A stretch of DNA of 64,000 nucleotides, taken from assembly GCA_010645155.1 (NCBI GenBank), contig JAAGOF010000064.1, forward strand, positions 2,180,612-2,244,611, given 5' to 3'. The notes beneath the pieces were generated by a model. The model searched no databases and was not told the origin of the DNA. It was given only the letters and a program-made list of their open reading frames with translations. This document shows positions 13,001 to 24,881 of this stretch, one piece after another; the first letter of the stretch is position 1; each line of letters begins with the position of its first letter. Both the position numbers and the translations under genes were made by a program. Source of the stretch: Tigriopus japonicus. Its lineage: Eukaryota > Arthropoda > Copepoda > Harpacticoida > Harpacticidae.

Positions 13001-16000
13001 AGTGCCGATCTTTCCTTACTGATTCTCCGGGACAGTTGCAATGAAGGCTTAATAACAATCTAAATAGAGAGCGGAGAAGAAAAGTGCATTCCGATAAGAT
13101 GGAGAAAAACACTTGGAAAAGTTTTGGCTCGGGCGTGCAGGGGAGAAATCCAATTTCGAGCGCGCCAACTTCTTCTTTCCATTTGAACTCTTCCTGCTCT
13201 CTTTCGTCTTTTGCCTTTTTGTTACAATCAATAACGAACCAATTCCAAACACAGATAATCGAGGGCCTTGAAGATTGTTTTTGCATCGTTTTCTTTGGGG
13301 TTCCGTTTCAGCTTGATTAGAACCTCATGGAGTGGCCAAGATCAAGGTCTTCGATCGACCTCTTCCCAGAAGGAAGTCAAAGTCTCCTTGTGAACATCAA
13401 GGTTAATGAACATGATTTACCAGGCCATCACATACGTATTAGATTGTCGACCTCAGCTCTTTTAAGTGGAGTTCAACAAGGATCTTCGGGGGATGCAAAC
13501 ATTAAAGAAAACCAAAGTTAAAGCTTCAATAAGAATGTTTCTTTTCCTTGGTGAAGATGATGTATCTCTAGCTACCATTACACTAGTTGTGTGTCATAGA
13601 AGAGTGATTTGGTCTTTTCTGGAGTTCTCCCAAGTGGGAAACCTCTTTTCTTTCAGGACCCCAAGAATAAGGAGATGGAACGGCGCACTCAGCTAAAGGG
13701 TAATTCCCGAGGTAAGTATGCTCGGTTGCCTAGGTTCGATCCCAGGTCTTGTTTGACTAATCGCTGGCCATTCACAAAGAGAATGTTCCAATCTCATGCA
13801 TGTTCCAATCTCATGCATAAACAAATTCCTCACTGAAGTCATCTGGAAATTCAACATTCCATTGTCCAAAACTCATGTAATAATTTTTGGAGAAGCAAAC
13901 AAGAGGGTTAATCAGGTAAAGTGAAATGAGATATTCCGTGTTCTGTAAAATCAGGTAAACTTAAACTGTACCCCGACAACGGTACACCTTGTACATTTGA
14001 GCCTTGTACATATCACCTTGTTCCGATGGACATGTTCATCTCCTAAATCCCTATCCCGTCTGTTTCTTTCAGACAGAATTCAATCAGAAAGTTCATTAAC
14101 CTCTTGGGGTTGGTCAAACGGGTTTAAGGTATAAAGCCAATGATTGATGCTCTCTTTCCTGGAAAACAACTTTAACCCATTCAAGGACTCCATTTGCTTC
14201 TTTGAGGGTCCTTTTTTGCTTCCATATTTTGAATTTTCAGTGGTCACTTATCGGTCTGACTGACCTTGCAACTCGAAAATGCTGAGGAAGGCTCACGATG
14301 GCCATTCACAGATTTTGCCAATAACAATGGCCGCTCGAAGTACACTGTCCCTCAAATGGATTGTTGAGCTCATAGAGCCATTAGAAAAAAAGCTTTACAA
14401 TTCAAAACAACACAAATGGCTTTTAAAGGCTACCCAGAGTGTTTTGGAAACGAAGGCTCGCTTACCCAGGAATTTTAACTTGGAACGATGAGCTCCACTT
14501 TTAGCAGGGAACTCCCCTCTGCTTCCTCTTACTTCTGAATTTCGTTGTAGTACTTGAGCCAATTCAACCGAGTTAGTGGGTAGAATTCTAGCTCTTGGAA
14601 TGCACCATTAAACCCCCAATGAGCACCAAAGTAAATAGAGGATGTAGAGAAGAAAAGGAGGTACTCTCGGGCCAGACCTCTAAAAATAAATGATCCTAAT
14701 AGGGAAATGTTGAAAATGGCTTGGCTGTCTCTGTAAGGGACCTAGTTCCGGGTTTGGTTCCCCTCTACAATTCACTGTTCTTCTGGTTTTGACTCAACAG
14801 ACACTTAGAATTGAAAGATTGGCCACGTAGGCTGTTGAGTTCCATTTTTTTCTTCGAAAGTTCTTCTCTAAAAAGTCATTTTGTCAAATGTCGCACAAAC
14901 CTCCATGGTCAGTGGAATTTGATCCAATTTCTTTCATAACTTGAAATATCTTTGACACTTGAGAAGCCTTGGTGGTTGAATTTGGGCAGAACGTCTCTAA
15001 ATCAAGTTCGAGGTTCATATTTCTTCCCTAAGTAAAAGAGTTATGTCAGCTCAACGTCTCAAGAACAGTTTGAAGAGCTTCTTGATTTTTATTCCTCTTG
15101 AACTCAAGAGAATGGTCGGTCGATCGGTTGGTTGGTTGGTTGGTTGGTTGGTTGCTATGTGGTCCCTTGAGCCACTCTACCGTTCAATGATCCCGGCGAA
15201 TGAGCTTTTCCAGCAGGTCGACTTGGCCGGGATTTAGATATGTGCCAAAACGACAGACACAAGCAGTGAAGCAAATATTGAACCTAGATCGGGCAGGAAT
15301 ATAAGATAAAGTGTCTTGCCAAACGCGATATTTTGCAAACGGATTCACGCTAGAGCCCTATTTTTTGGCTCAATCTTAAGGGTTGCCTTGTTTCAAGTCA
15401 TTGTCTGCGTCCAGGGAGGAAGTTTTCCGTTCTATCTCGTTTTTTATGATCCCTGATAAATGTTGAGTTCGGCTTTGGTCGATAAAATCCCTAAACCTTT
15501 GCCCATATTCCAGGGTCTCCCTGTGAAGTCTCGAGTGCTTGCCGACAAAGTAACTGAAATCAAGCTGATAGGGCCAACACCAACCCAACCCACGTGGTGT
15601 TCCTCTAACAGGGTGTTTTGGCCTTGCAGCTGTCGAATGCGTCTGCTTCAATGGAGCAATGAAGAACACTCTTTGGGATCGAGAACTAGGAAGATTTAGC
15701 AGGCGGGCTGTTTTTATGGCTTGAGTCGGTGAGATAAAATGCCTTACCACACGAGGAATCAAGATTGTGGTAATTTATGAAAAAAAGCCACCGGCTCCGC
15801 ATTATTTCCATGCGGAAGGAAGTCAAAAGAGGGCCTCCATTTTATACCTCATGGACCACCGGTTGCCAAAAGAAAGGTCATTGCTCTTTTGTTTCTCGGA
15901 GGCGCTTTCACCTTCGGCTCGCTTTCTCCGGCTGTTTCAGATTTTGATTCTTGAGGTAGATTACGTTTGAAGTGCGACATCCATTACCGAACTTGAACCC

Positions 16001-17841
16001 TTTCCAAACAGCTGACAGTTACTTCTCAGCAAAGGAGAATTTGGCACCAAAACTGCCTCGTTTCATTCGCGAAGACGTCGTTCTGATCAGATTAGAAGAC
16101 AGTAATGTTTGTTGGACGGCACCGGAAGGGAAGTACCAACGATCGAAGTTTCTCATTGAAACGCCGGATCTTCATGGGCATTAAGTCGCCCAGACCAGGT
16201 AGTCAAGACATTAACTTCAGTGCTTACAAGTCCAGACATTACTTGAGACATGACACAATAGCCGATCCGATTGGATGCACTTTTTTGTTACCTCGTTTCG
16301 ACCTGCTGTACTCTTGGGACTTTTCAGCTCTTTTGAACATTTTTATGCGTTTTGAGGTTGAGACGCTCTTTTGAACCGAGACGAAAAAGGGTAGCTCGTC
16401 ATTGAAAATGGGTTCATAGCTAACCCAAGTTTGGCAAGTTGGTTTGGTTAGGATCCTTGCTTGGCCTGTTATGTTGGCAAGGATTTGTCACTGTTTATGA
16501 CGTGAATATTTATCAATCTTGTGGCAAAAAAGATTTAGGGAATCAGCGTTTAAAAAATCCAATCATGCCTTCTTTGAAAGTTTGATGCAGCTTTCACGAG
16601 ACGATTTTCCATCCTGAGAAATTTCGCCACGCTTCAACAAATCGGCAGGTTTTAGGCCGCAAACCCCAGTCAATACTTGGAAGTCATCATATCTGTCTCG
16701 CGATTTGGATCTGTCAGGGCCAAATCGACCTGAAAATGGCGACTCATGCCATTTTTTGTTCCCAAATTTCACGACATCTTATCAAGAAAAAGCGGCTCAA
16801 GCACTTTGAATTTTGAGAATGCCTCGCATTCAGTACTTAATAATGATAAGAGGACTTACCGATGTACCATCATAAGTCCATGATGACCACTTCATATTGC
16901 ACGTTTGAACATCAAAAGGAAAGTATTCCACCGAAATATCACAAGACGACTTAAATATCCCATGGGAGAGCCACACGACCTCACCCGTGTAACTAACGAT
17001 AACATTGGTATTGATAATGGCCATATTGTAGTTGGAATCCGCACTGAAAGGCAAACCAAGTACATAATCATGGTGGTGCTTGGATCACAAATCTTTCTCT
17101 AATCTGAACATTTTTCGTTTTTGCACCAAGTCTTTTGAACGCTTCAACATTGAAGGGAAAAAAGTTTCATTGGAAGTTCACATCCAGAGAAATTGGGTCA
17201 CACCGCCTTTTTTTGGCTGACACCAGTATTTGTTCGAAGAGCGAACAAGTGCCAAGAATGTATCAAATAGAAAAGGCTCTCAGTCCTTGGAACCAATATG
17301 GTCAAGAATGGCTGGAAGATGATATTCTTAAAGCTGGACATATGACCCTGCCAAATGTTTGCCTTTCAAGAGTAATCTCAAAAAGTGGGCTCTCAAATTC
17401 CAATCTCGAATTTTACGCTGTTCTCCCAAGCAAGGTTTCATCGGTCAAAGTGAGGCCTTCAACGGTTCAAGTTTCCGAGATCAAATGTCACTTTTCAAAA
17501 GTGTGCTCTTCCACTTAAAAGCTGTTCTACTTACTTATTGTAAAGAATGATATCGGGTTTCCACACTTTATCATGGGGCAATCTCACTGTGGACACGTTC
17601 CCGAAATCCGAGGCGTTCCAAGTCAAGTGACTGTCATTCCAGATGTGAGTGATCCAACAATTGGTGGTCAAAATCTGATTCTTCTCATCCACGTCAATGA
17701 TCTGATGAATTGACACATCGAACAAAACATTGATAGGCGTGGCAGAATGAGCCACAGGGCGGACACTCCTCTCATAATTGGACATCAGGTACTTGGTGAG
17801 TCGATATTCTTGTTCCCCAGCGGCCGTCAAACGAAAGGAAA
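8969..17841 (-). CDS. Nicotinic acetylcholine receptor alpha-type subunit (5' exon missing)
   Basis: Eight exons with GT-AG borders and compatible phases: 17841-17535, 17043-16860, 12824-12608, 12427-12293, 12232-11985, 11723-11627, 11016-10615 and 9306-8969, about 642 codons. In order they encode part of the ligand-binding domain ([22 protein letters not shown]), the Cys-loop (C, 13 residues, C with FPFD inside), loop C with the adjacent cysteines YYTCC that define alpha subunits, and TM1 ([10 protein letters not shown]). TM2 follows ([17 protein letters not shown], cation-channel type), then TM3, a long TM3-TM4 loop with Ala/Ser/Thr runs, and TM4 ([14 protein letters not shown]). The subunit would form acetylcholine-gated cation channels in the cell membrane. 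The first visible exon needs one base from an upstream exon, so a signal-peptide exon lies beyond 17.84 kb. TM2 looks nearest to alpha9/10-like or divergent arthropod alphas, but that is a weak guess. Confidence 0.85.
10065..10097. repeat. (TA)n-(GA)n microsatellite
   Basis: A run of TA followed directly by a run of GA dinucleotides, within the last intron of the receptor gene (9307-10614). Confidence 0.9.
15126..15154. repeat. (GGTT)n microsatellite
   Basis: About seven tandem GGTT units in the large receptor intron (12825-16859). Nothing else recognisable is seen in that 4-kb intron. Confidence 0.9.
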
Positions 17842-20781
17842 CTGGAACAAATACAAAGTGGAATAGTTAGCATTCGTCGTGGCATCCTTGGTGACTAATG
17901 ATGATCATCAAGTGATGCAAATCTGACGTTGTCTTTGTGGTAATACTTTATGAGGTGTCCTCATGACATAAACCTTAACTGTCTTATGGGCCTTTCACAG
18001 TCCCATATACTGGTGAATCTGACATCCAAACAACTTATTAATAGGCCATTGGCGTGGCCTTTATTGTTTTGATGGCCGAGAATGAATGACGTAGAGTGCA
18101 CGCATGGGTCTTGTGGGACAAGGATTTTTCAGGAGAGTGGGAACCGTTCCATTCAAGGCCTGTTGTGATAAGTTGGAAAGGTTTTTATGGCCAAAATGGT
18201 TATGATGGTGCCTGGTTGAAGTATTCCTATTCAAAGAAACGGGCCCTTTTGTTTATTCTATTGTAACATGTCCTCCCGTAAAAGTGAATATCCGTGGAAA
18301 TTGGGTCATGGACCCATTTTTTCCTGCTTTCATCCCCTCAAGACTGCTCCATGCCAGGGTGAATTGAATGAAGCTCATTGAAGTCCAACTTAAAGCGAGT
18401 GGCAACATCGGCCCCCCCAAAATCATATCTAGTACGTCGTTATGAGCTCGCAATGTTGGGTTGGAGGCAATCCAAATAAAACGAACAAGAGTTGAGAAGA
18501 AGAACGAACGAAAGAACGCACGTGGTACGTAGAGGGAAGCCACTGAGTGATGAGGGAAAGATCCCTGTGGCAAATTGAAATTCAAAATCTTTCATATTCG
18601 CCCTTTTCCCATTTGTTCAAGCATGTGATACAATCATGTGTTCAATGTCGGCTCTTTTCAGTCAAGGCAGCAGAACGAATGAAGACAAAACGTTTAACCA
18701 GGGGAAACACACAAAAAGTTTTTCCACAAAAATCCCACTGACGTTAACATGTGTTTCTGTGAGGGTTCTCAAATGAAACCATGTTTGAAAGTGACAAGCA
18801 AAAACGTTCTCAAAGTTATAATGATTTCTACCTAGTCATATTTGTTTCGTTAATCTAATTCATATTGTTAAAATCATTTTCAAAAATTATAACGAAGTTT
18901 TTGTGACACAATGTTCGATGTTCTTAAAACTGACATGAAGCAAGAACGACTGAAACAATCTAATTGTTTATCTAATTGTAATTAACATGAAACACTCAAT
19001 TGGGTAAACTGGACCAAACGCTGAATCATTATTCTTATACTAAAACTTTCTTTCTTTCAGATTTTGAAATTTTCTTATCGCAATTTTAATTTTCAACTCA
19101 ATCGTTCAACGGAGTATAGAGTTTAAATTTTTCAAGTTTAGTTCCAACCATCTCTTCGTAATCCTTTTTAATACAAACCTTTGTCATTTATTTTAACCTC
19201 TCTCTTATCAAAAAGTGAAAAAAATAGCCCAGAATTTGATTACAATATAAGTTGAATTATGAATTCTTACTACCCAGACTCTAACTTGCGCAAAGAAAAC
19301 CCTGTTTGATTGATTAAGGTGGAAAATGATTATCTTAGTTTTTGGGATCTGAGTCCACCGTCTAAGGGTTCCTTCTTGAGGCATGCCATATTACTCTTAG
19401 AACTTAGATCATGGCGGGTTTTCGCTGATGATATAATTATTTTATTATCTAGTATCATAAAGCAAGCAAGCTTTTGTTAAAAACAATTATGATAGATAAA
19501 ATGACAGAGTATATATCATTTTTATCGTTATAAAGGACCTGGTAGTATTGAAGAACAAAAACATAAGAGCATCACTACAATGGATGTAAACACATGTTTG
19601 CTCATTTTTCTCATAAGTGCTACAGATTCTAGCTTCCTACATTGTTTGGACTCAAATGCCAAGTAAACCATTTCATTGTTGGGAAAAATGTTTTATTTAC
19701 TTTTCTGCCACATGTCATGTGTTTTATGTTCCTTCTTTTTTTATTAGGGATTACAGCCTTATCATATTTGTAAAACGCTTTATTTGTCAGTTTTTCGAGG
19801 TTTTGGGCGGATTTGCCCAACTCGGTCCAGACTTCACGACACCCTTCAAACGTCTCTCTTGATCTTCATGATGTTTCTATCGGCATCGTGACACTTTTGT
19901 CACAGAGCACTGAATGCGTACTGAAGGCTTTGGGAAAGTTGGTCCACATTTAATATCTCTTGGATTCTCAAAAGGAACAGAGGGAACGGGAAAAACTAAT
20001 TTGAATAAGAGTTTGGGCAAGCATGAATGCATTATCCGAGGAGGACTTGGTAAGCCCGAAGTGGTGGCCAAAACTATGGGAAGAGCCCTTAAGTTCGTCT
20101 GCTTGTTCATTAATTATGTGTTACTGGATATCTTATTTGAATTTAAGAGTGGAACAAGCAGTATCTTTGGATGCATGGGAAAGAGCCAGATTTTTTCTTT
20201 TAATTAATTGTCTGGAGCTCCTTAACCAGAAGTTGTAAAATCCCTAGTCAAATATAAATTTATTGGATCGTTGGATTGTGGTGTGAATGAAAAGAAAGTT
20301 ATAGCTTTTAAAAGGTCCATTTGGGAGAGACCCATTATTATTGGATGATTAGGAGTCCTCGTTTAGGGAATCCTTTTCCCCTCCCCTTCCCTAAAAAAGT
20401 TTATCCACAAAAAGCAGATCTTTGTTCTTCTCTTTTCTCCTTGAACTAAATTCAAATGGATGGTAAGGAAAGAACTTTTTCACTTTATTATGGTTAACTT
20501 GGACTCCAAATCTTTGTACATAAAAAGTAGAAATCAAACCAATTCACTACCCTGAACTTTCTTGCAACAATGGTTCATATAACCTAATTTTCAAAAATTT
20601 TACCACTCGATTTCATTTCTTATCACATATTCGTGCCCGTTTCAAACCTTCGTGAGAAACCTTTTTACCTGACATTACTTGTTAAGAAATTTCATTGAGG
20701 ACTCGACCAAGAAGCACTGAATATCTGGAGTGGGGGGCTAACGCTGAGAAATATTATTTCCTGAAGGATTGATTCGATTGT

Positions 20782-21070
20782 GTTCTTCGGCAAACGAGAC
20801 CTGGCTTGTATTCAGTAGACGGCGTATTTCATAAAATTTTCAGCTCAATCGAAGGGCGGAGTGAAAGGTTAAACTTATGTATGGAAGAGAGCATTGAATG
20901 ACTGAGTTCGCCCCTTTTGTGGTAAAACAATTACCACAAATGGGCTAGTTCATTCACTCTCTGGAGGATTTGCACTGAACTTTAACACTTTTGACTCCGA
21001 CTTTTGATTGAGCTGAAAATTGAAATACGTTTTCAAATCAAGATAAACAAGGTCTCATTTGCAGAAGAAC
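20782..21070. repeat. Foldback (hairpin) repeat, about 290 bp
   Basis: The two halves are imperfect inverted copies. GTTCTTCGGCAAACGAGACC on the left matches the reverse complement of GGTCTCATTTGCAGAAGAAC on the right. TTTTCAGCTCAATC and its complement GATTGAGCTGAAAA lie further in. The structure resembles a long-hairpin MITE; no clear target duplication was found. Confidence 0.6.
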
Positions 21071-21183
21071 GTTGTTGATGGGTTCGTACTGGAAATCATG
21101 ATTCTTTTCTTTAGCTTCCCAGTCCAGTGAAATTCAGTGGTTTTAACTCGACCCACTCGATCGTCAAGTTCTTTAGTCTAGAG

Positions 21184-21430
21184 CAGGGGTCGGCAACCGC
21201 TGGGTCGTAACCCAAATGTGGGCCCAAGGGTGGTCGTTGGTGGGCCTGGGAGCTATGGAGAAAGTCCAAAATAGTGGGCCCGAGAGCCATCCATAGTGCT
21301 GTACTTTCGCCCAAAGCTCTTTGATCGCTAATATGTGGGCCCCTGAACCTACCAATGTCTGTTTGGCGGGCCCCTGACAACACGAATCAAATTTCGTGGG
21401 CCTTGACCCAAAAGTGGTTGCCGACCCCTG
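21184..21430. mobile_element. hAT-like MITE, CAGGGGTCGGCAACC family, copy 1
   Basis: Ends are CAGGGGTCGGCAACC and GGTTGCCGACCCCTG, a perfect 15-bp terminal inverted repeat. Flanks GTCTAGAG (21176-21183) and TTCTAAAG (21431-21438) fit a decayed 8-bp hAT target duplication of the nTCTAGAn type. The inside is rich in GTGGGCC and has no transposase. Confidence 0.85.
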
Positions 21431-24400
21431 TTCTAAAGCGTGGAGCACTTTAGACTGAGCTTTCGCATTCACCTGATTTTGTCGGGAAATTTTCGCGTAG
21501 CTTTAACACGTCTAAAAGTTGGAGGTAAAAGTGAAAGCTACGTAGCTATTCGCCCAAACCTGTCTGTTGAAGGGAGAAAATGACACGAACTATGGAGGCA
21601 TTCGGATCATGTTCGAGCTTTTATTTCATTTCTTAACTGTTTCTTCCCCCATCCTTTGGGCCAAAGCACTTTTGTCTGGCAAGAAAAGGACTCCGAAACA
21701 ATCTCTCGTCCTTGCTCAAGGGGAAAAAACTTAACTTTGAAAGTTCATGTAGCCAGCTTTTGTCTCCAACGCCCCTGGACATGTGAATAGATGACTATAG
21801 TAGGGCCTTGAACTTGGCCTTGTCGTTGCTTCAATCTTCTGCCCGATGATTTTTATACCAGTGAAAACTGTCGCAAAATTCAATGTCAGTCCATCTCAGG
21901 CCTTAAAGAAGGAGGAACCATCATGTTTGCACAAAACCACACAAAGTACATTTGGCCTTTGACGCATCAAGCGCCACAAATCAACTTCCTTCTTTGTTAA
22001 AGAACGGAATAAATACATGGAACGGAAGGGTCTGTTTTTATTCCACGCTAATCCTTGCACGCTCACATTTCTTAGTGAGCCTTTTTATGAACGTCATAAA
22101 AAGCGAACCATTTCAGTAGATTAGTCCAAGAATCTGGGGAATGGACCTCAAGCTTTTGAACCTCGGACCCAATGGATGCAATTCATATGAGTTTGACCCA
22201 CATTTACCAAGTCTGTTACGGCCTTACAATAAACAAAGCACTGGATTATAAGATTCCAGACGGTTTTTCTCGTTGTCCGCTTGATCCTACAAAAAGCCTC
22301 ACCATATTTTCGAGTACCAACTGCATCGAGGCTTGATCAGGTTAGGCGTTTCAAGACGTTATTCCGAACTTAAGATCCATGCACCGTTGGATTTGAAAGC
22401 AGAATGACCCCACAAGTGTAGCTCTAGCCTCTGAATAAGAAAACTCAAAAACTTGCTAGGGTGTCAAATGAGATACAAAAGTGAAAGAAAGAAGGTCCTG
22501 GGCTCCTTTGGAAAGATGACTGCTTGCGTTTCTCCTGCCCGAGTGCTTGACTATCTATCTCTGTATCTGTCTGTCTTGTCTGACGAGATGGGTGTGCGTG
22601 CATATGCACAACAGAACCATGAGGAGGATCTACTCAAAAGGATGGGGCCCCATTCAATAACAGGGAGCAAATGCAACGTGTCGGTTCTGGGACGTGTCGT
22701 TATTGAAACCGTGACTCCCCACGACCTTCTCGTGTCTTGCACACGCACACAAATCTCTGGTATGAGTTTGGACTGCTTGGGAGTCGTTTCCTGTCCTCGG
22801 GGTCTGTGAACTTCATTAAGATTCTTTTGAACGCGATGCCTTGGCATGAATCCCCGTTGAGTTGCCTAAGGTGGAAATTCGTGAGATGACTGGCCTCCTG
22901 TCAAAAAAGTTGACCCAAGGCCAGTGAGAAGTCCATACACAAGTACTACCCAGTAACTCTGGTTGGGTTCAACATGACGCTCCAAAGGAAATAGAGGAAT
23001 CAAGACGACACGCCGACGCTTTGCAGCAATCCCCATGAATATGATCCTGGCACATCTCTCTGTCCATCGATCTTGACTTCAATGGAACACGAACTCGACA
23101 CTTTCCAGAGCTAGACAAGCATGTTTTTTCCATTAAGATGTCGGGTTCATAATTGCTTGATAACCATGTGCCCATATGTCCACGTCCAACCTCAATTGGG
23201 AACGGATCGACGGTCGCCCCCCATTGCCATATTTCTCCCGATCCAATCGGGTTGAATCAATTGAAGAGGCTGGGCGTTCGTCTACAATTGTTCTGGCTTC
23301 TTGATCCATACTCTCTCGGGCGCGAGCTAGTCTTTCGTTCCGCTATTCGTTCAAAGCACTTCTTGCCACCCAAATAAAATGGGATGGTTGTCGACCGACG
23401 ACCAAAGGCTGTTCGCTTGCTGCTCCACGGCCCACATCGTGAAAGTGAAGATTCCAGAAGATTGATAGGGCGCGAACACGAGTGTTGTACCCCTCATTAC
23501 CCCGCCTTGAACGGCGAACAGAACCCAACTCGACATTCCTACATTATGAACGTATATTCGGTTCATTCATGTAGTCACACATACCGTACATAAAAATTCC
23601 GGTTTGTCCCAAAGAGGTGTGGAATCGCAAACCTGGCTGAAGCGCGTTTTCGAAAGAGACTGTCTTCAAATTTCAAGGGCAACACTGGAAATGACTGTAT
23701 TGGCAGTTTGCAGCTTTTTTTCGACAGTGTTTGTTGGTTCGTCCGTAGTAGTTTGGGTTTGAGGAGTGCATCAAGCTTTCGTATGGGGTGGAAATGGAAA
23801 TGTGCAATCGCTGACAAACATAAAATGGATCAAGCCAGTGCAGTCAAAGAGAGAGAGAGATAAGAATGGATGGGCCTGATTCTGGATCTAAACGCTTCCG
23901 CGTCGATTTTCTTCGAACTGAACATCACATTGCTATGTAGACTTGAGAATTGCCATGTCAGACTGAATGAGCAATCCCGAAATGGACCGTTATTGGCAAG
24001 CACTTGCATTGGTCGTGTGGAAACATCGAGCCTTTTCACCTTTATTTTGGGAACAAAATAAATAAAACTCCTAAATGCACTACCCTTCAAGATCTTAAAC
24101 ACTTTTCAATACGAAAATCTAAATATGTGCCTTCAAATTCTTTTGGATCACAGGGGAATATAGGATGTGTTGCTTCGCATTTCAAATGAATATTTGTTGA
24201 ACCTTGCATTTATTCTCTGACGGAGAAAAACTTCCAGTTTGTGCAACCAAACTTCTTGGCCAAGTGTGAATATCTTTGCCATCTCTCTGTCTCTCTCCAC
24301 AAAGCAACTTGTTTTGATCGTCCTTTCAAATTCATTTCCGCAGACACCAACCAGCTTTTAAGGATGATCCTAAATTGAGGTTCCGAATTGAGTCGTCTAA

Positions 24401-24769
24401 TATTGAGAGGAGAGGATCTTTTGGATATACCGAAGACAATAAACAAGCCCAAGAGTCTTTGTCTCGTACGAGTCGCGAGGATAATCGTTCCATTCCATTT
24501 TACACCGAATTGGTGGGAAGCGTTTCAAATTTCAAGTCCGATAGGATCTCTCTCGCACGTCGTGGGGCGTTAAAAAAGTTTGGCATGAGAGATTTGGAAT
24601 CTCTATATCGGTCTGCTGTCCTTTCAAGTGCTCGTTTTCGGGTGCACTTGCAGTTTCAGTTTCCTCAAGGCCAGGGCCGTCAAGGCTCACCGAACCAAGC
24701 AAGGCCGCTCCCTCTACTACCCACACGTATACATGTAGAACCTACCAGTCGGAGCATTCCCGTCTGATC

Positions 24770-24881
24770 NNNNNNNNNNNNNNNNNNNNNNNNNNNNNNN
24801 NNNNNNNNNNNNNNNNNNNNNNNNNNNNNNNNNNNNNNNNNNNNNNNNNNNNNNNNNNNNNNNNNNNNNNNNNNNNNNNNN
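24770..24881. other. Assembly gap (112 N)
   Basis: Unknown bases. The 24 bases just before the gap and the 24 just after are near-identical (CAGTCGGAGCATTCCCGTCT versus CAGTCGTAGCATTCCCGCTT, each followed by GATC), so the gap probably hides a collapsed tandem repeat. Confidence 0.97.

Noticed and set aside
13680..13755. tRNA- or SINE-like sequence (GGTTCGATCCCAGG with an A-box-like CTCAGCTAAAGGG upstream)
   Set aside because: A B-box-like match is present, but no acceptor stem or anticodon arm folds convincingly, and no poly(A) tail or target duplication marks a SINE.
15376..15762. 128-codon open frame on the minus strand in the receptor intron
   Set aside because: No domain, no signal and low-complexity composition; it looks like chance in a less AT-rich stretch.
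18253..18585. Signal-peptide exon of the acetylcholine receptor
   Set aside because: A hydrophobic stretch follows an ATG, but no donor with the needed phase (one leftover base) is seen.
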